Below are positions 16,147 through 24,171 of a stretch of DNA of 53,846 nucleotides, in pieces. The translations under genes and the position numbers were made by a program. Below the pieces are notes generated by a model. It had not been told where the DNA came from. It made no database searches and worked only from the letters and a program-made list of their open reading frames with translations. Positions within the stretch are counted from its first letter, which is position 1. The number at the start of each line of letters is the position of its first letter. Source of the DNA: an uncultured Gemmatimonadales bacterium (GTDB taxonomy: Bacteria; Gemmatimonadota; Gemmatimonadetes; Gemmatimonadales; GWC2-71-9); contig CAMYLY010000015.1 in the NCBI GenBank assembly GCA_947259405.1, positions 1 through 53,846 of the forward strand, read 5' to 3'.

Positions 16147-18242
16147 CGTTCACTCCGCGGGCCAAGCACCGTCACACCCGCCGGGAGGACAAACAGCGTG
16201 AGTGTCGCTGCCATCACCGTCCCGACAATCACCGCGACCCCGAATCGCTGCGTTGGCGGAAACGTGGACAGTCCAAAAATGCCGAACCCGATGCTAATGA
16301 TGGCGGCGGCGCCCACAATCGGCGGCCAGAGTTGATCGCGCGCCTGCGTCCAAACGAAAGCAAGTCCGAGAGAACCTTGGCGCAACCGCCGGGCCCGAAT
16401 GACCAGATGAATCATCGAATCAACGCCCATGGCCAACGCGACATTCGCCGCGGGGGACGCGATGATGTCGACAGGCATGCGCAAATGGCCCATAAGGCCC
16501 AATACCGTAACGGGGATGGCAATGAGACAGGAAACCATCACCGTCGTGGTGCGCAGGTCGCGGGAGACGATCGCCGCGATACCCACAAAAAGGACGATCA
16601 AAGCGGTGAGCCCGATCGTCAGACTCGACGCGATCAACCGGCCGAGCTGCGCCTGCATCTCGTATTGGCCACCAACCAGGGTGACGTCGAGATCGGCCGA
16701 GCGCGCATGCTCAACCATTCGGTCGACCGTTGCTTGACGCGACTCCCTCCGATCTGCTTCACGCATGCGCAGAAAGAAGCGGCCCTGGTCGTTGTCAGGC
16801 GTGATGAATCCAAGCCCGACGGACCCCAAGAGCGGACCCTGCAACAGATCGATCAGCATTGCGTTGGACAACAATCCCGCCAAAGGTGCGGTGCGTGCCT
16901 CGCTGAGCAACAGCGCCGGCGAAATCACTACGCCAACGGCGGAGTCGTTTTCCAAGGCCTCGTGCAGCCTCCACATCCGCTCGACCACCGGATCTTGATC
17001 GAGGGTCCTGCCATCGGAATCTCGAATGGCCAGGTTGAGCGGACTGCTCCCTCCATCACGGTCGATGGCCGCAAGCCCTCCGTAAAGCGGCCCGTCGGGG
17101 TCGAAATAGGAGAGGAGGCTGGGATCGGTCGACATCCGCGGTAACCCCAACGCCCCCAACAGCACGACGACACCCAATCCCGCCACGGCCATCCAGGATC
17201 GACGTCTTCGCTCTATCCCTTCTATCCCCTCTATCCTATCTATCCCGTCTATCCCCTCTATCCCCTCTATCCCCTCTGCCTTCAAAAACACCGGGAACAT
17301 CCCATACGCGACGACTAGCGCGATTGCCGTGCCAAGTGCACCCGTCATTCCGAGTTCCCGCAGGGGCTTGGCACTGGCGACCAACAGCGAGCTGAAGCCA
17401 AGGAATGTCGTCGTCATGCACCAAAACGAGGGCGTGATGGTCTCGCGAATCGCCGACTGGGTGGGCGTCACGTTCCTTTTTAACCGCGCTCGCTTCCAGT
17501 TGGCCGCGAGGAACACCGTGTGTGACAGCGTGAGCACGAAGACGATGACTGCGATGTTGGCAGTGAGCAGGCCAATGCGCAGGCCCACAGCAGTCGCCAG
17601 GGCCAAGGTGCCGGAAATGGCGAGCAGACAGGTCGAGATTGTGCCTACCACGAGCCAGGCTCTGCGGTAGACCACGAAGATGATGAGACCGAAGAGCACC
17701 AGGGCCGCCGAAGAAAACACGATCAGATCGCGCAACAGGTTACGACGGATCAGCTCGACGACGTATGGCACACCCGAGACCTGGATCTCGACGTCCGCGT
17801 TTTGGGCCGCCTCCAACACCTGGTCGAGGTCCGCGACGAAGGCTTCGGGGTCGACGTCACTGACCTGAAGAACGACGTTGGAAGATCGGCCGTCTTCATT
17901 CAGGAGAATCGGCCCCCACAGTGGGCTGCGCTGCGCGTCTTCAGTCGTGATGCTGTTCACGGCTGCAACACCGGTGACGTCGCCGAGCTGCTCGGTGAGG
18001 GATCGCACCGTTTCGACATACGCGTCGGCCGTCACCGACTCGCCGGCGACGCGCACCACGACCAGCTCGGGCGCGGGGAAGCGGCGGCTCATCTCCTGGG
18101 ATGCCTGGAGCTGCGGGTCGTCCGGCGAGAAGAAGAAATCCACTTCCACGCGCGGCGCGAGGTCGACCCACCGCAGCACCGCAGTGACGATCAAGACCGT
18201 GAAAGCGGACGTCAGCCAGGCAGGCGCCGTTGGCCAGTTCAC
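16143..18242 (-). CDS. RND-superfamily (MMPL-type) exporter, short form
   Basis: A 699-residue membrane protein with twelve predicted helices in two halves, each with a periplasmic loop. Family motifs are L-S-H-T-V-F-L-A-A-N-W in the first half and A-M-G-V-D-S-M-I-H-L-V-I in the second. It is shorter than the exporter at 7497-10106 and has no adaptor or LolA-like partner beside it. The cytoplasmic linker between TM6 and TM7 (about residues 323-345) consists of repeated G-I-E/G-I-D tripeptides encoded by a 9-bp DNA repeat. A GTG start at 18242 is used; the ribosome binding site is weak. It is coupled to the EEP hydrolase downstream. Substrate unknown, probably hydrophobic. Confidence 0.88.
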   Translation of the reverse strand: MNWPTAPAWLTSAFTVLIVTAVLRWVDLAPRVEVDFFFSPDDPQLQASQEMSRRFPAPELVVVRVAGESVTADAYVETVRSLTEQLGDVTGVAAVNSITTEDAQRSPLWGPILLNEDGRSSNVVLQVSDVDPEAFVADLDQVLEAAQNADVEIQVSGVPYVVELIRRNLLRDLIVFSSAALVLFGLIIFVVYRRAWLVVGTISTCLLAISGTLALATAVGLRIGLLTANIAVIVFVLTLSHTVFLAANWKRARLKRNVTPTQSAIRETITPSFWCMTTTFLGFSSLLVASAKPLRELGMTGALGTAIALVVAYGMFPVFLKAEGIEGIEGIDGIDRIEGIEGIERRRRSWMAVAGLGVVVLLGALGLPRMSTDPSLLSYFDPDGPLYGGLAAIDRDGGSSPLNLAIRDSDGRTLDQDPVVERMWRLHEALENDSAVGVVISPALLLSEARTAPLAGLLSNAMLIDLLQGPLLGSVGLGFITPDNDQGRFFLRMREADRRESRQATVDRMVEHARSADLDVTLVGGQYEMQAQLGRLIASSLTIGLTALIVLFVGIAAIVSRDLRTTTVMVSCLIAIPVTVLGLMGHLRMPVDIIASPAANVALAMGVDSMIHLVIRARRLRQGSLGLAFVWTQARDQLWPPIVGAAAIISIGFGIFGLSTFPPTQRFGVAVIVGTVMAATLTLFVLPAGVTVLGPRSER
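17211..17277. repeat. Coding minisatellite, 9-bp unit CTCTATCCC (about 7.5 copies)
   Basis: Seven full units and a partial one, with single-base differences in units 2-5. The unit is a multiple of three, so copy-number change keeps the RND gene in frame and only lengthens or shortens the linker of G-I-E/G-I-D tripeptides. Confidence 0.9.
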
Positions 18243-18327
18243 GTGACGGAAACCCAGGTCATGCCCGGTGTATACTCATGGCGAACGTGCAGTCATTGGT
18301 GACGGACAGGATAACCAGGGAGTACGC

Positions 18328-18777
18328 ATGCGGATACCCGCATTGATCATGGTCGCGACGTTTGCCGGAGCCCCCGTGCAGGCACAACAGGAGGAGGTGC
18401 TGGCAGCAATCGAGGATCAGCTTGCCGCGTGGAGCGCCGGCGATATCGAGACGTTCGCTACGTACTACGATCCAGAGGTACGCGGGTTCAATCTGGACGG
18501 TGGGCCGTTGATTGCCGGCTTCAACGCTCCGATGCTCGAAGCTGCGCTGCAGGCCGGCTTCGCCGTACAGTTCACCCCACGCGACGTTCAGGTCCGAATT
18601 GTGGGATCGACTGCCGTGTCGGTGGGCTACCTCGACGGAGCCATTACAATCCCCGGCGCTCAGGCCCAGGAAGGCACGTGGCGTTACTCTGACACGCGGG
18701 TTCTGACCGACGGAAAGTGGAAGGTCGTTCAATATCATTTCTCACAGATGTCGCCGGCGATGGCGCCGAGACGATAA
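18328..18777 (+). CDS. Exported NTF2-like (SnoaL/DUF4440-type) protein
   Basis: A 149-residue protein. After a signal peptide (cleavage near V-Q-A-Q) comes a cone-shaped NTF2-like domain: helix V-L-A-A-I-E-D-Q-L-A-A-W, then D-I-E-T-F-A-T-Y-Y-D-P-E-V, and the C-terminal strands G-T-W-R-Y-S-D-T-R-V and G-K-W-K-V-V-Q-Y-H-F-S. This is the pattern of SnoaL-like/DUF4440 domains, which bind small ligands or act as small enzymes. The ATG at 18328 is chosen because GGGAG lies 6-7 bp upstream and the signal peptide is then complete. It is 21 bp ahead of the next gene and probably co-transcribed with it. Confidence 0.8.
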   Translation: MRIPALIMVATFAGAPVQAQQEEVLAAIEDQLAAWSAGDIETFATYYDPEVRGFNLDGGPLIAGFNAPMLEAALQAGFAVQFTPRDVQVRIVGSTAVSVGYLDGAITIPGAQAQEGTWRYSDTRVLTDGKWKVVQYHFSQMSPAMAPRR

Positions 18778-18798
18778 GGGTGGAAGGGGGAGGCAGAA

Positions 18799-19359
18799 AT
18801 GCACAAGACAATCATCGTCGTTGCCGCTCTTTGTAGCGCAGGCACGCCCCTCGTAGCTCAGGAGCAAACCTTGCTTGCCGGTGGAATCGAGTCGGGAGGC
18901 TGGGGCGGGCCTGTCATAACGTTCACCAGCATCAACGGACAGTTTGCCGTACTCGCTGGCGGCCGCGGAGCATGGATCATCAATTCGACCTTCGCGATTG
19001 GCGTTGCCGGATACGGTCTGACAAACGAGATCCAACTCACAAGCGGGTTACCGGCTCGGCAGTTCGAATTGGGCTATGGTGGGCTCGACCTCGAGTACAT
19101 CGTCGCGTCGGACAACCTCGTGCACTTCAGCGTGAACACGTTGATCGGCGGCGGTGGTATCAGCCCTTTGGCGGAACCGACTGACGGAATCTTCGCGCTC
19201 CAGCCCCAAGTGAACGTCGACGTCAATATCACGAGCTTCTTTCGAGTGGCGCTCGGCGGTGGGTACCGATGGATTGCAGACGTGGATTCTCCGAACGTGG
19301 ATAACGGTACGTTCAGTGCGGGGTTCGGATCGCTGACCTTCAAGTTCGGGAAGTTCTGA
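18799..19359 (+). CDS. Small outer-membrane barrel-like protein, unknown
   Basis: A 186-residue protein with a signal peptide (cleavage near P-L-V-A-Q). It has Gly-rich alternating strands, for example F-E-L-G-Y-G-G-L-D-L-E-Y and F-R-V-A-L-G-G-G-Y-R-W, and ends in L-T-F-K-F-G-K-F with an aromatic C-terminus. This suggests a small eight-stranded barrel. No named family is recognised. AAGGGGGAGG precedes the ATG. It follows the NTF2-like gene by 21 bp and is convergent with the zinc-ribbon gene, 4 bp away. Confidence 0.75.
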   Translation: MHKTIIVVAALCSAGTPLVAQEQTLLAGGIESGGWGGPVITFTSINGQFAVLAGGRGAWIINSTFAIGVAGYGLTNEIQLTSGLPARQFELGYGGLDLEYIVASDNLVHFSVNTLIGGGGISPLAEPTDGIFALQPQVNVDVNITSFFRVALGGGYRWIADVDSPNVDNGTFSAGFGSLTFKFGKF

Positions 19360-19363
19360 CGGT

Positions 19364-19864
19364 CTAGCTGACGTCCTGCTGCCGCGACTTGATCAACAGC
19401 CGCTCGTGGAAGTCGATCCGCTCCTCGAGGTCCGCGAGCCGCTGTGCGCTCTGCTCCTCGAAGTCGGCCAAGGCACGAAGTTGCCGGTCTTCCGCCTCGA
19501 CCAAGAACTCCTGCACGCGAGCTGCGGCCAGTCCACCTTCAGGCTCCGCGGTGGCGGCCTTCTTGGCCTTGCGCCACAGGAAGAATGAGGATCCGGCGAT
19601 CACTACCCCGCCCACCACTGCCGGCACCGCTTCGAAGGGGATGGCGGTCAAGATGAGGAAGGCTCCCATCACGAGCCGCGCCGCTACACCCTTGACCGTG
19701 TCGAGCGCCACCGCCGTCGCCGGTGCAACCGTGGGCGCTCTGCTACCCGGAGTAGGCGCGGGGACCGCGTTCAACGGTGCGCGAATCGGGAACGCACATG
19801 ACGGGCATGCTGCTGCGCTCGTAGAAACCGGGGTTCCGCATTCAGGACATTCGACTAGCGCCAC
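19364..19864 (-). CDS. Zinc-ribbon membrane protein with C-terminal coiled coil
   Basis: A 166-residue protein. The N-terminus is a zinc ribbon (C-P-E-C-G, then C-P-S-C about 15 residues on). A Pro/Ala linker and two hydrophobic segments follow (about residues 58-100: A-R-L-V-M-G-A-F-L-I-L-T and V-V-G-G-V-V-I-A-G-S-S-F-F-L-W). The C-terminus is charged and forms a predicted coiled coil (about 110-160, E-F-L-V-E-A-E-D-R to L-E-E-R-I-D-F-H-E-R). The layout is a cytoplasmic sensor or scaffold anchored in the membrane. No specific function can be assigned. Single-gene unit; the arginase-fold gene follows on the same strand 99 bp upstream. Confidence 0.75.
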   Translation of the reverse strand: MALVECPECGTPVSTSAAACPSCAFPIRAPLNAVPAPTPGSRAPTVAPATAVALDTVKGVAARLVMGAFLILTAIPFEAVPAVVGGVVIAGSSFFLWRKAKKAATAEPEGGLAAARVQEFLVEAEDRQLRALADFEEQSAQRLADLEERIDFHERLLIKSRQQDVS

Positions 19865-19963
19865 GAAAGACCTCTCGGTTTAGACAGCGGTACGGCTGTC
19901 TTGGTTGCTCCGGCAACCACTGCTATATGCGCCGCGCGGCCGTTCACAGTCAACCACCTGCGA

Positions 19964-20806
19964 TCATCCTGTGGCAAGCGCCGCATGCACCAGCCGCTCG
20001 GCGACCGGTGGGGTGCGGTGCTGCGGATCGACTGCTGGGTCATACGCGCTCAGTGTGAGGGCGGCGATTCTGCCCTGCGCCGCCAGCGCGTCCACCATCT
20101 GCATCGCTTGCTCGATACTCATTCCACAAGGCGCTTGGAGCGCGTTCACCGGGCACACGTTGGGGTCGAGCACATCCAAATCCAAATGGACCGACACCGC
20201 GTCGCACGGCGCCATCGTCGCCAACACCCGTTGGACCCAATCGGCATGCTTCATCTGCGATGGTGGGATGTGAAGCATCGATTCGCGTCCGATGGCTTCG
20301 CGTTCAGGCTCGTCGAGGGCTCTCGCGCCAACGAGCGCGATGCGCTCGACGCCGATTGGGGTAAATCCGTCTACGCGCCCCGCCAAGCTCTCCAAACACC
20401 ACCCGACAACCACCGACAGCGCCATCCCATCGAGAAATCCGCTCGCCGTGGTTTCGGGAGTATTGAGGTCACCGTGTGCGTCGAACCACACCACTCCAGT
20501 GATCTTCGGTGTGATCCCGCCGACCACGCCCACTTGCATGAGACAATTGCCCGTCAATACGATTGGGAACCCACTGCCGCCGACCACCGAGCGGACCTCG
20601 TGCGCCACGTTCGCACAGAGCGCGAAACCGGTGGACACCTCGTCCGTCGGACTGTCGGGCCCATCGATGACCACCGTCGAGACGTCGTGCCCCGCGGACG
20701 CAATTCGATCTGCGAGCCCCCACGTGAGCAGAGCGTCGGGGCCAAGTCCCATCCGGAAACCGCGGTGTCCGGAATCGTAGGGAACGGAGATCAGACGGAC
20801 GTGCAC
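19964..20806 (-). CDS. Arginase/ureohydrolase-fold protein
   Basis: A 280-residue protein of the arginase-deacetylase fold. It has W-F-D-A-H-G-D-L-N (about 107-115) and H-L-D-L-D-V-L-D-P (about 207-215), which give the Asp/His ligands of the binuclear Mn site. The usual G-G-D-H motif is replaced by T-G-N-C-L-M-Q (about 85-91), so the first His ligand is a Cys; some uncharacterised family members share this form. The exact substrate (arginine, agmatine, formiminoglutamate or other) is unknown. The frame stays open upstream into the neighbour, but a GTG at 20806 with AGGT upstream fits best. It is 7 bp after the barrel-like gene, last in the aconitase-X operon. Confidence 0.78.
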   Translation of the reverse strand: MHVRLISVPYDSGHRGFRMGLGPDALLTWGLADRIASAGHDVSTVVIDGPDSPTDEVSTGFALCANVAHEVRSVVGGSGFPIVLTGNCLMQVGVVGGITPKITGVVWFDAHGDLNTPETTASGFLDGMALSVVVGWCLESLAGRVDGFTPIGVERIALVGARALDEPEREAIGRESMLHIPPSQMKHADWVQRVLATMAPCDAVSVHLDLDVLDPNVCPVNALQAPCGMSIEQAMQMVDALAAQGRIAALTLSAYDPAVDPQHRTPPVAERLVHAALATG

Positions 20807-20813
20807 AGGCGAC

Positions 20814-21395
20814 CTAGAACGCGTTCCGAATAATGGTGGCGATGAAACCAGCTCCCAGCAGAATGCCTCCGATCGCGTCGGGTTCGGTCTGTTCCCTCCA
20901 CACGCGCGCACCGATGGTCCACCACGCCTGATCGTTCGCCTGTCCCAGTCGAATCACTTCCAAACCACCGACAATCGTGACCGGCTTCACGACGGTCACG
21001 CCGACGTCCGCGACAAACGAGGGGCTGATCCCTCGACTATCGAACAGAATGGTGCCGATGCCGAAGTCGAACCGTCTCGAATCTCCCAAGAGGCGCCGCA
21101 GCCGGAACTTGAGACCCGCCCGCATCTCACCGTTGAAGTCGACGCCGAAGTACCCGCTGGCTCCAGCCCCGACGTTGGGGTCGGGGTATCCAACGAGGCC
21201 GTTCTCGAACACGATCGAATGGTCGAGGCCATTGCCAAATCCATCCACGCGGAAGGCGTAGCCCAGCTCAGAGAAGAACTCACAGGATTGCCCCCCGCAC
21301 AGGTTCGGGACCTGCGCGGCGAGCGGCGTGGAGAGCAGCAGAGCAACGAACGGGATGAGATGGCGTGGCACGGGTCGGAGTGGACTGAGTTCCAA
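20814..21395 (-). CDS. Exported barrel-like protein of unknown function
   Basis: A 193-residue protein. After a signal peptide (cleavage near P-L-A-A-Q) there is a Cys pair in N-L-C-G-G-Q-S-C-E and then Gly/aromatic-rich strands (F-G-V-D-F-N-G-E-M-R-A-G-L-K-F-R-L). It ends in F-I-A-T-I-I-R-N-A-F with a terminal Phe, suggesting a small outer-membrane barrel. A TTG start at 21395 is preferred: GGAG and AGAGG lie just upstream and the n-region then has Arg residues. A GTG at 21371 is an alternative. It starts 4 bp after the small aconitase-X subunit gene, inside the operon. No family recognised. Confidence 0.62.
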   Translation of the reverse strand: MELSPLRPVPRHLIPFVALLLSTPLAAQVPNLCGGQSCEFFSELGYAFRVDGFGNGLDHSIVFENGLVGYPDPNVGAGASGYFGVDFNGEMRAGLKFRLRRLLGDSRRFDFGIGTILFDSRGISPSFVADVGVTVVKPVTIVGGLEVIRLGQANDQAWWTIGARVWREQTEPDAIGGILLGAGFIATIIRNAF

Positions 21396-21399
21396 ACCT

Positions 21400-21855
21400 C
21401 TACTCCATTCGGTTGGGTGTGTTCCCTTTACGTCCGCGATCAGCCAGCGTGATACGACCATTACTACGCACAACGACCGTTACGTCATTCGGGATGGAAG
21501 CAAATACGTCACGATCGACCGCCAGCACCGGGATCCCTTCACCGTACATCTCCTGCGCAACGACGACCGATAACGCAATGAACGTATCAACACCGAGCGT
21601 GACGATCGCGGCAGGCGCCGTGTGGTTCCGCAGGGCCTCGAGCAGCACGGCCGATGTCGTGCTCGACCCCCGCGATCCAGGGAGCACAAGGACTCGATCG
21701 GCTGCCCGCTCTCCGTGCAGCGGATGCCGGTGATCGATGATGGTGCCATCCGCCGCGTCGTATCCTCCCCAGAAGCTGAGTGCCTCGTGTGTCACCAGAG
21801 TGCGCCCCTCCGCCTGCCCACCCACGACCACCGCACCCACGATCACGGCTGCCAT
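21400..21855 (-). CDS. Aconitase X small subunit (DUF126 swivel domain)
   Basis: A 151-residue protein that forms the swivelling domain of two-subunit aconitase X. The family signature L-P-G-S-R-G-S-S-T-T-S-A-V-L-L-E-A-L (about 58-75) is clear, with conserved Ser residues expected at the active site. The small and large subunits together form a dehydratase. In bacteria, known aconitase-X enzymes dehydrate cis-3-hydroxy-L-proline, and in some archaea mevalonate 5-phosphate. Its ATG overlaps the large-subunit stop by 13 bp, so the two are translationally coupled. Confidence 0.9.
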   Translation of the reverse strand: MAAVIVGAVVVGGQAEGRTLVTHEALSFWGGYDAADGTIIDHRHPLHGERAADRVLVLPGSRGSSTTSAVLLEALRNHTAPAAIVTLGVDTFIALSVVVAQEMYGEGIPVLAVDRDVFASIPNDVTVVVRSNGRITLADRGRKGNTPNRME

Positions 21856-23126
21856 AGGGTCTCGTCACGCACGACACGTCCCGCTTCCGCAGAGGCCACA
21901 CAGTCGCTCAGCGATCCGAACGCCATGCTCCTATTGAGGAGTCCGGGCGTGTAATACGCGAATTTCGCCGAGTTCGTCATGAGCGAACGAATGGAATCGG
22001 GGAGAACGGGCGAGGTGAGGATGCACGTGTCGACCATCAGCTCGCCGCCAAAGGCCTGCAGCGGATCCAGCAGCCCCGCCTCCCTTGCGATAGCGGCAAC
22101 AGCGCGACTCGTCGTGACGAGAAAGCGGACGTTGGGGTGCCGGGTTCGTTCCTGCACGAGGCTAGACAGTTGCCTGAACTCATCGAGCGAAAAGTGGGGG
22201 CTGCCCAATACCACCATATGCAACGTATCACTGACCCCGGACGCCAGATCGTCTCGGGCGTCCCGCACGTTCGACAGATCGATCTCGAACACGCGCCCCG
22301 GTGCGCCGCCGCCGAACGCCGCTTCGCGTGTGGGGGCTTCTGGTGTCACACCCGCGATATGGAACAGAGCGACCGCTCCCGACGACGCCATCGCAGCCCC
22401 CAATGCCTTGAGCTGATCCTCGGACGGATGGTGTGCGAGGCCCTCGATGACAGGCACACGGTCTTCCACCAGCTGACCAATGCGGTGTCCCAGCACGGGA
22501 TAGAACACGTCGCTCGCTTGGAGCGTTGCGGGCACGTCGCGTAGCACCACCAGATCTTGGCCACGTCGGTGTTCGTCCAGGTGCAGGCCAATCGCCGGCA
22601 CCCGACCCGTGATGGCCGCACAAATATCGAGGAGATCGGGGTAGCGTTCCGTGCGTGCGCCAAGGACGGAGTTGGCAAACACGATGGCGCTGGATTCACC
22701 CCACGCGATCTGTTGACCGAATGCGGGACGAGCTTCCGTCTGATATGGCGCACACGTCCATGTCGGGCGGCAGCCCATTTTCTCGTACGCGCGCATCTGT
22801 CGTTGCGCTTTGTTCGCCCAGTCAGCCGGCACCGCCCACTCGCGCCATCGCTGCTCCTCCACCCCAGAGACATTGAGTGTCGTAGGCACCACCACGGTCG
22901 CCCCGTGGTCGGCGAGTCGCTCTGCGAAGTCGAGTGTGGCATCACCCATGAAGAGCGCCGAATCGATGTGCGCCGCCGTGATGTCGAGCAGGCCCGCGGC
23001 CCCTTGCACCTTGGCCATCTTGACGACGATGGCCATGGCCAATCGCACCCCTTCGCCACGGTCGCCCGCGAGCAGTGCACGGTCGGACACAGTGAGCGCG
23101 AGCTCAGCAACGGGCTGGACGTCCAT
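21843..23126 (-). CDS. Aconitase X catalytic (large) subunit (DUF521)
   Basis: A 427-residue protein. Family blocks in order are D-I-T-A-A-H-I-D-S-A-L-F-M-G-D-A-T, V-P-T-T-L-N-V, the Cys-containing G-C-R-P-T-W-T-C-A-P-Y-Q (about 113-124) and W-G-E-S-S-A-I-V-F-A-N-S-V-L-G-A-R-T (about 142-159). The Cys residues likely serve the iron-sulfur cluster. It is the catalytic half of a hydro-lyase; cis-3-hydroxyproline dehydratase is the best bacterial guess, but no proline-pathway reductase or racemase is adjacent. It starts 2 bp after the Ser/Thr kinase stop, an unusual partnership. Confidence 0.9.
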   Translation of the reverse strand: MDVQPVAELALTVSDRALLAGDRGEGVRLAMAIVVKMAKVQGAAGLLDITAAHIDSALFMGDATLDFAERLADHGATVVVPTTLNVSGVEEQRWREWAVPADWANKAQRQMRAYEKMGCRPTWTCAPYQTEARPAFGQQIAWGESSAIVFANSVLGARTERYPDLLDICAAITGRVPAIGLHLDEHRRGQDLVVLRDVPATLQASDVFYPVLGHRIGQLVEDRVPVIEGLAHHPSEDQLKALGAAMASSGAVALFHIAGVTPEAPTREAAFGGGAPGRVFEIDLSNVRDARDDLASGVSDTLHMVVLGSPHFSLDEFRQLSSLVQERTRHPNVRFLVTTSRAVAAIAREAGLLDPLQAFGGELMVDTCILTSPVLPDSIRSLMTNSAKFAYYTPGLLNRSMAFGSLSDCVASAEAGRVVRDETLWQP

Positions 23127-23128
23127 TC

Positions 23129-24094
23129 TCAGAATGCGAGGGCGAAGATCAATACCAGGATCCCCGTCACCACGATCGCGGCTGCTGCGACGAGGGCCAA
23201 AGGCAGCGAACGTGACCGCGAGTTGGTGCTTGCTTCCTCGAGAACGCGGACGAAGTTCCCTACGGCGGCGAAGCGATCGTGAGGGTTCTTCGCCATTGCT
23301 CGCTTTAGTGCTTTCCCAACGGTAGGTGGAAGGTCCGGCCGGAACGCTCGAACGTCGGGCGGGGCTCCCTCCGCGTAGGCCCGGAGCACGGCCGAGATGT
23401 GCGGTCCGCTATACGGGACCTCACTCGTCAATAACTCGAAGATGAGACACCCGAAGCTATAGAGGTCGGCTCGGCCGTCGACTGCGCGCCGCCCGAGTGC
23501 TTGTTCCGGACTCATGTAGTCGGGTGAACCGATGGCAATCCCGCTTCGCGTCAGTTCGAGCCCGGCCACCGCGTCGATCGCCCTGGCGAGTCCAAAATCC
23601 GCCAGTACCGCGTGACCGTCGAGCACGAAGACGTTATCCGGTTTGATGTCCCGATGCACGATGTTGTGGCGGTGCGCGAAATCGAGCGCGGCCCCGATCT
23701 CTATGACATATGGGAGGAGCTCGTCGAACCCCAAGGTGCCACGGCGGTTCGCGACGTCACGCAGCGACCCCCCTTCAACGAATGGCGCGACGAAGAACAG
23801 ATGTCCGTCAACGTCGCCAGAATCGAGCAGTGGTAGGATGTTGGGGTGGCTTAACCCAGCCGTGACTTGGATTTCACGATGAAATCGTGCGTCGCCGAGG
23901 GCGGCGGAGACCTCTTCACGCAAGACCTTGATCGCGACGGGACGTTCGTGCCGAAGATCATACGCTTTGTACACCACCCCCATCCCGCCCCGCCCAACCC
24001 GGCCTTCGATGCGATAGCGCTCAACGAGTCCGTGAGCAAGCGCCTGGCCGACTGCATCGTCGTCGCGTAACTCCGTTGGCATGATCTTCGACAT
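23129..24094 (-). CDS. Ser/Thr protein kinase with a C-terminal membrane anchor
   Basis: A 321-residue Hanks-type kinase. It has the P-loop G-R-G-G-M-G-V-V-Y (about 34-42), the Lys in V-A-I-K-V-L (about 56), catalytic V-H-R-D-I-K-P-D-N-V (146-155), A-D-F-G-L-A-R (165-171) and S-P-E-Q in the activation segment, so it should be active. One helix (about 298-320) ends the protein with almost nothing outside, so there is no extracellular sensor. The ATG at 24094 begins the 3' arm of a perfect 12-bp inverted repeat; a second ATG four codons on lies just beyond it. It is the first gene of a kinase/aconitase-X/barrel/arginase operon, and AcnX may be a substrate (inference). Confidence 0.92.
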   Translation of the reverse strand: MSKIMPTELRDDDAVGQALAHGLVERYRIEGRVGRGGMGVVYKAYDLRHERPVAIKVLREEVSAALGDARFHREIQVTAGLSHPNILPLLDSGDVDGHLFFVAPFVEGGSLRDVANRRGTLGFDELLPYVIEIGAALDFAHRHNIVHRDIKPDNVFVLDGHAVLADFGLARAIDAVAGLELTRSGIAIGSPDYMSPEQALGRRAVDGRADLYSFGCLIFELLTSEVPYSGPHISAVLRAYAEGAPPDVRAFRPDLPPTVGKALKRAMAKNPHDRFAAVGNFVRVLEEASTNSRSRSLPLALVAAAAIVVTGILVLIFALAF

Positions 24095-24122
24095 CCAGCC
24101 CGAGGGTTAGATGTCGAAGATC
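24083..24122 (-). promoter_or_regulatory. Perfect 12-bp inverted repeat over the kinase start codon
   Basis: The 5' arm at 24122-24111 (GATCTTCGACAT on the minus strand) pairs perfectly with 24094-24083 (ATGTCGAAGATC), leaving a 16-nt loop. The start codon is the first triplet of the 3' arm. In mRNA this would bury the AUG in a stable stem. There is no U-run after it, so it is not a terminator. It could also be a protein operator. Confidence 0.8.
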
Positions 24123-24171
24123 CACCAAATCGGAACGCCCGCTAGTCCGTCTTTCGTGCTTGTTGCCTCGC

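Noticed and set aside
24083..24122. Inverted repeat considered as terminator of the upstream lipoprotein gene
   Set aside because: No U-run follows the stem on the minus strand, and the stem includes the next gene's start codon.
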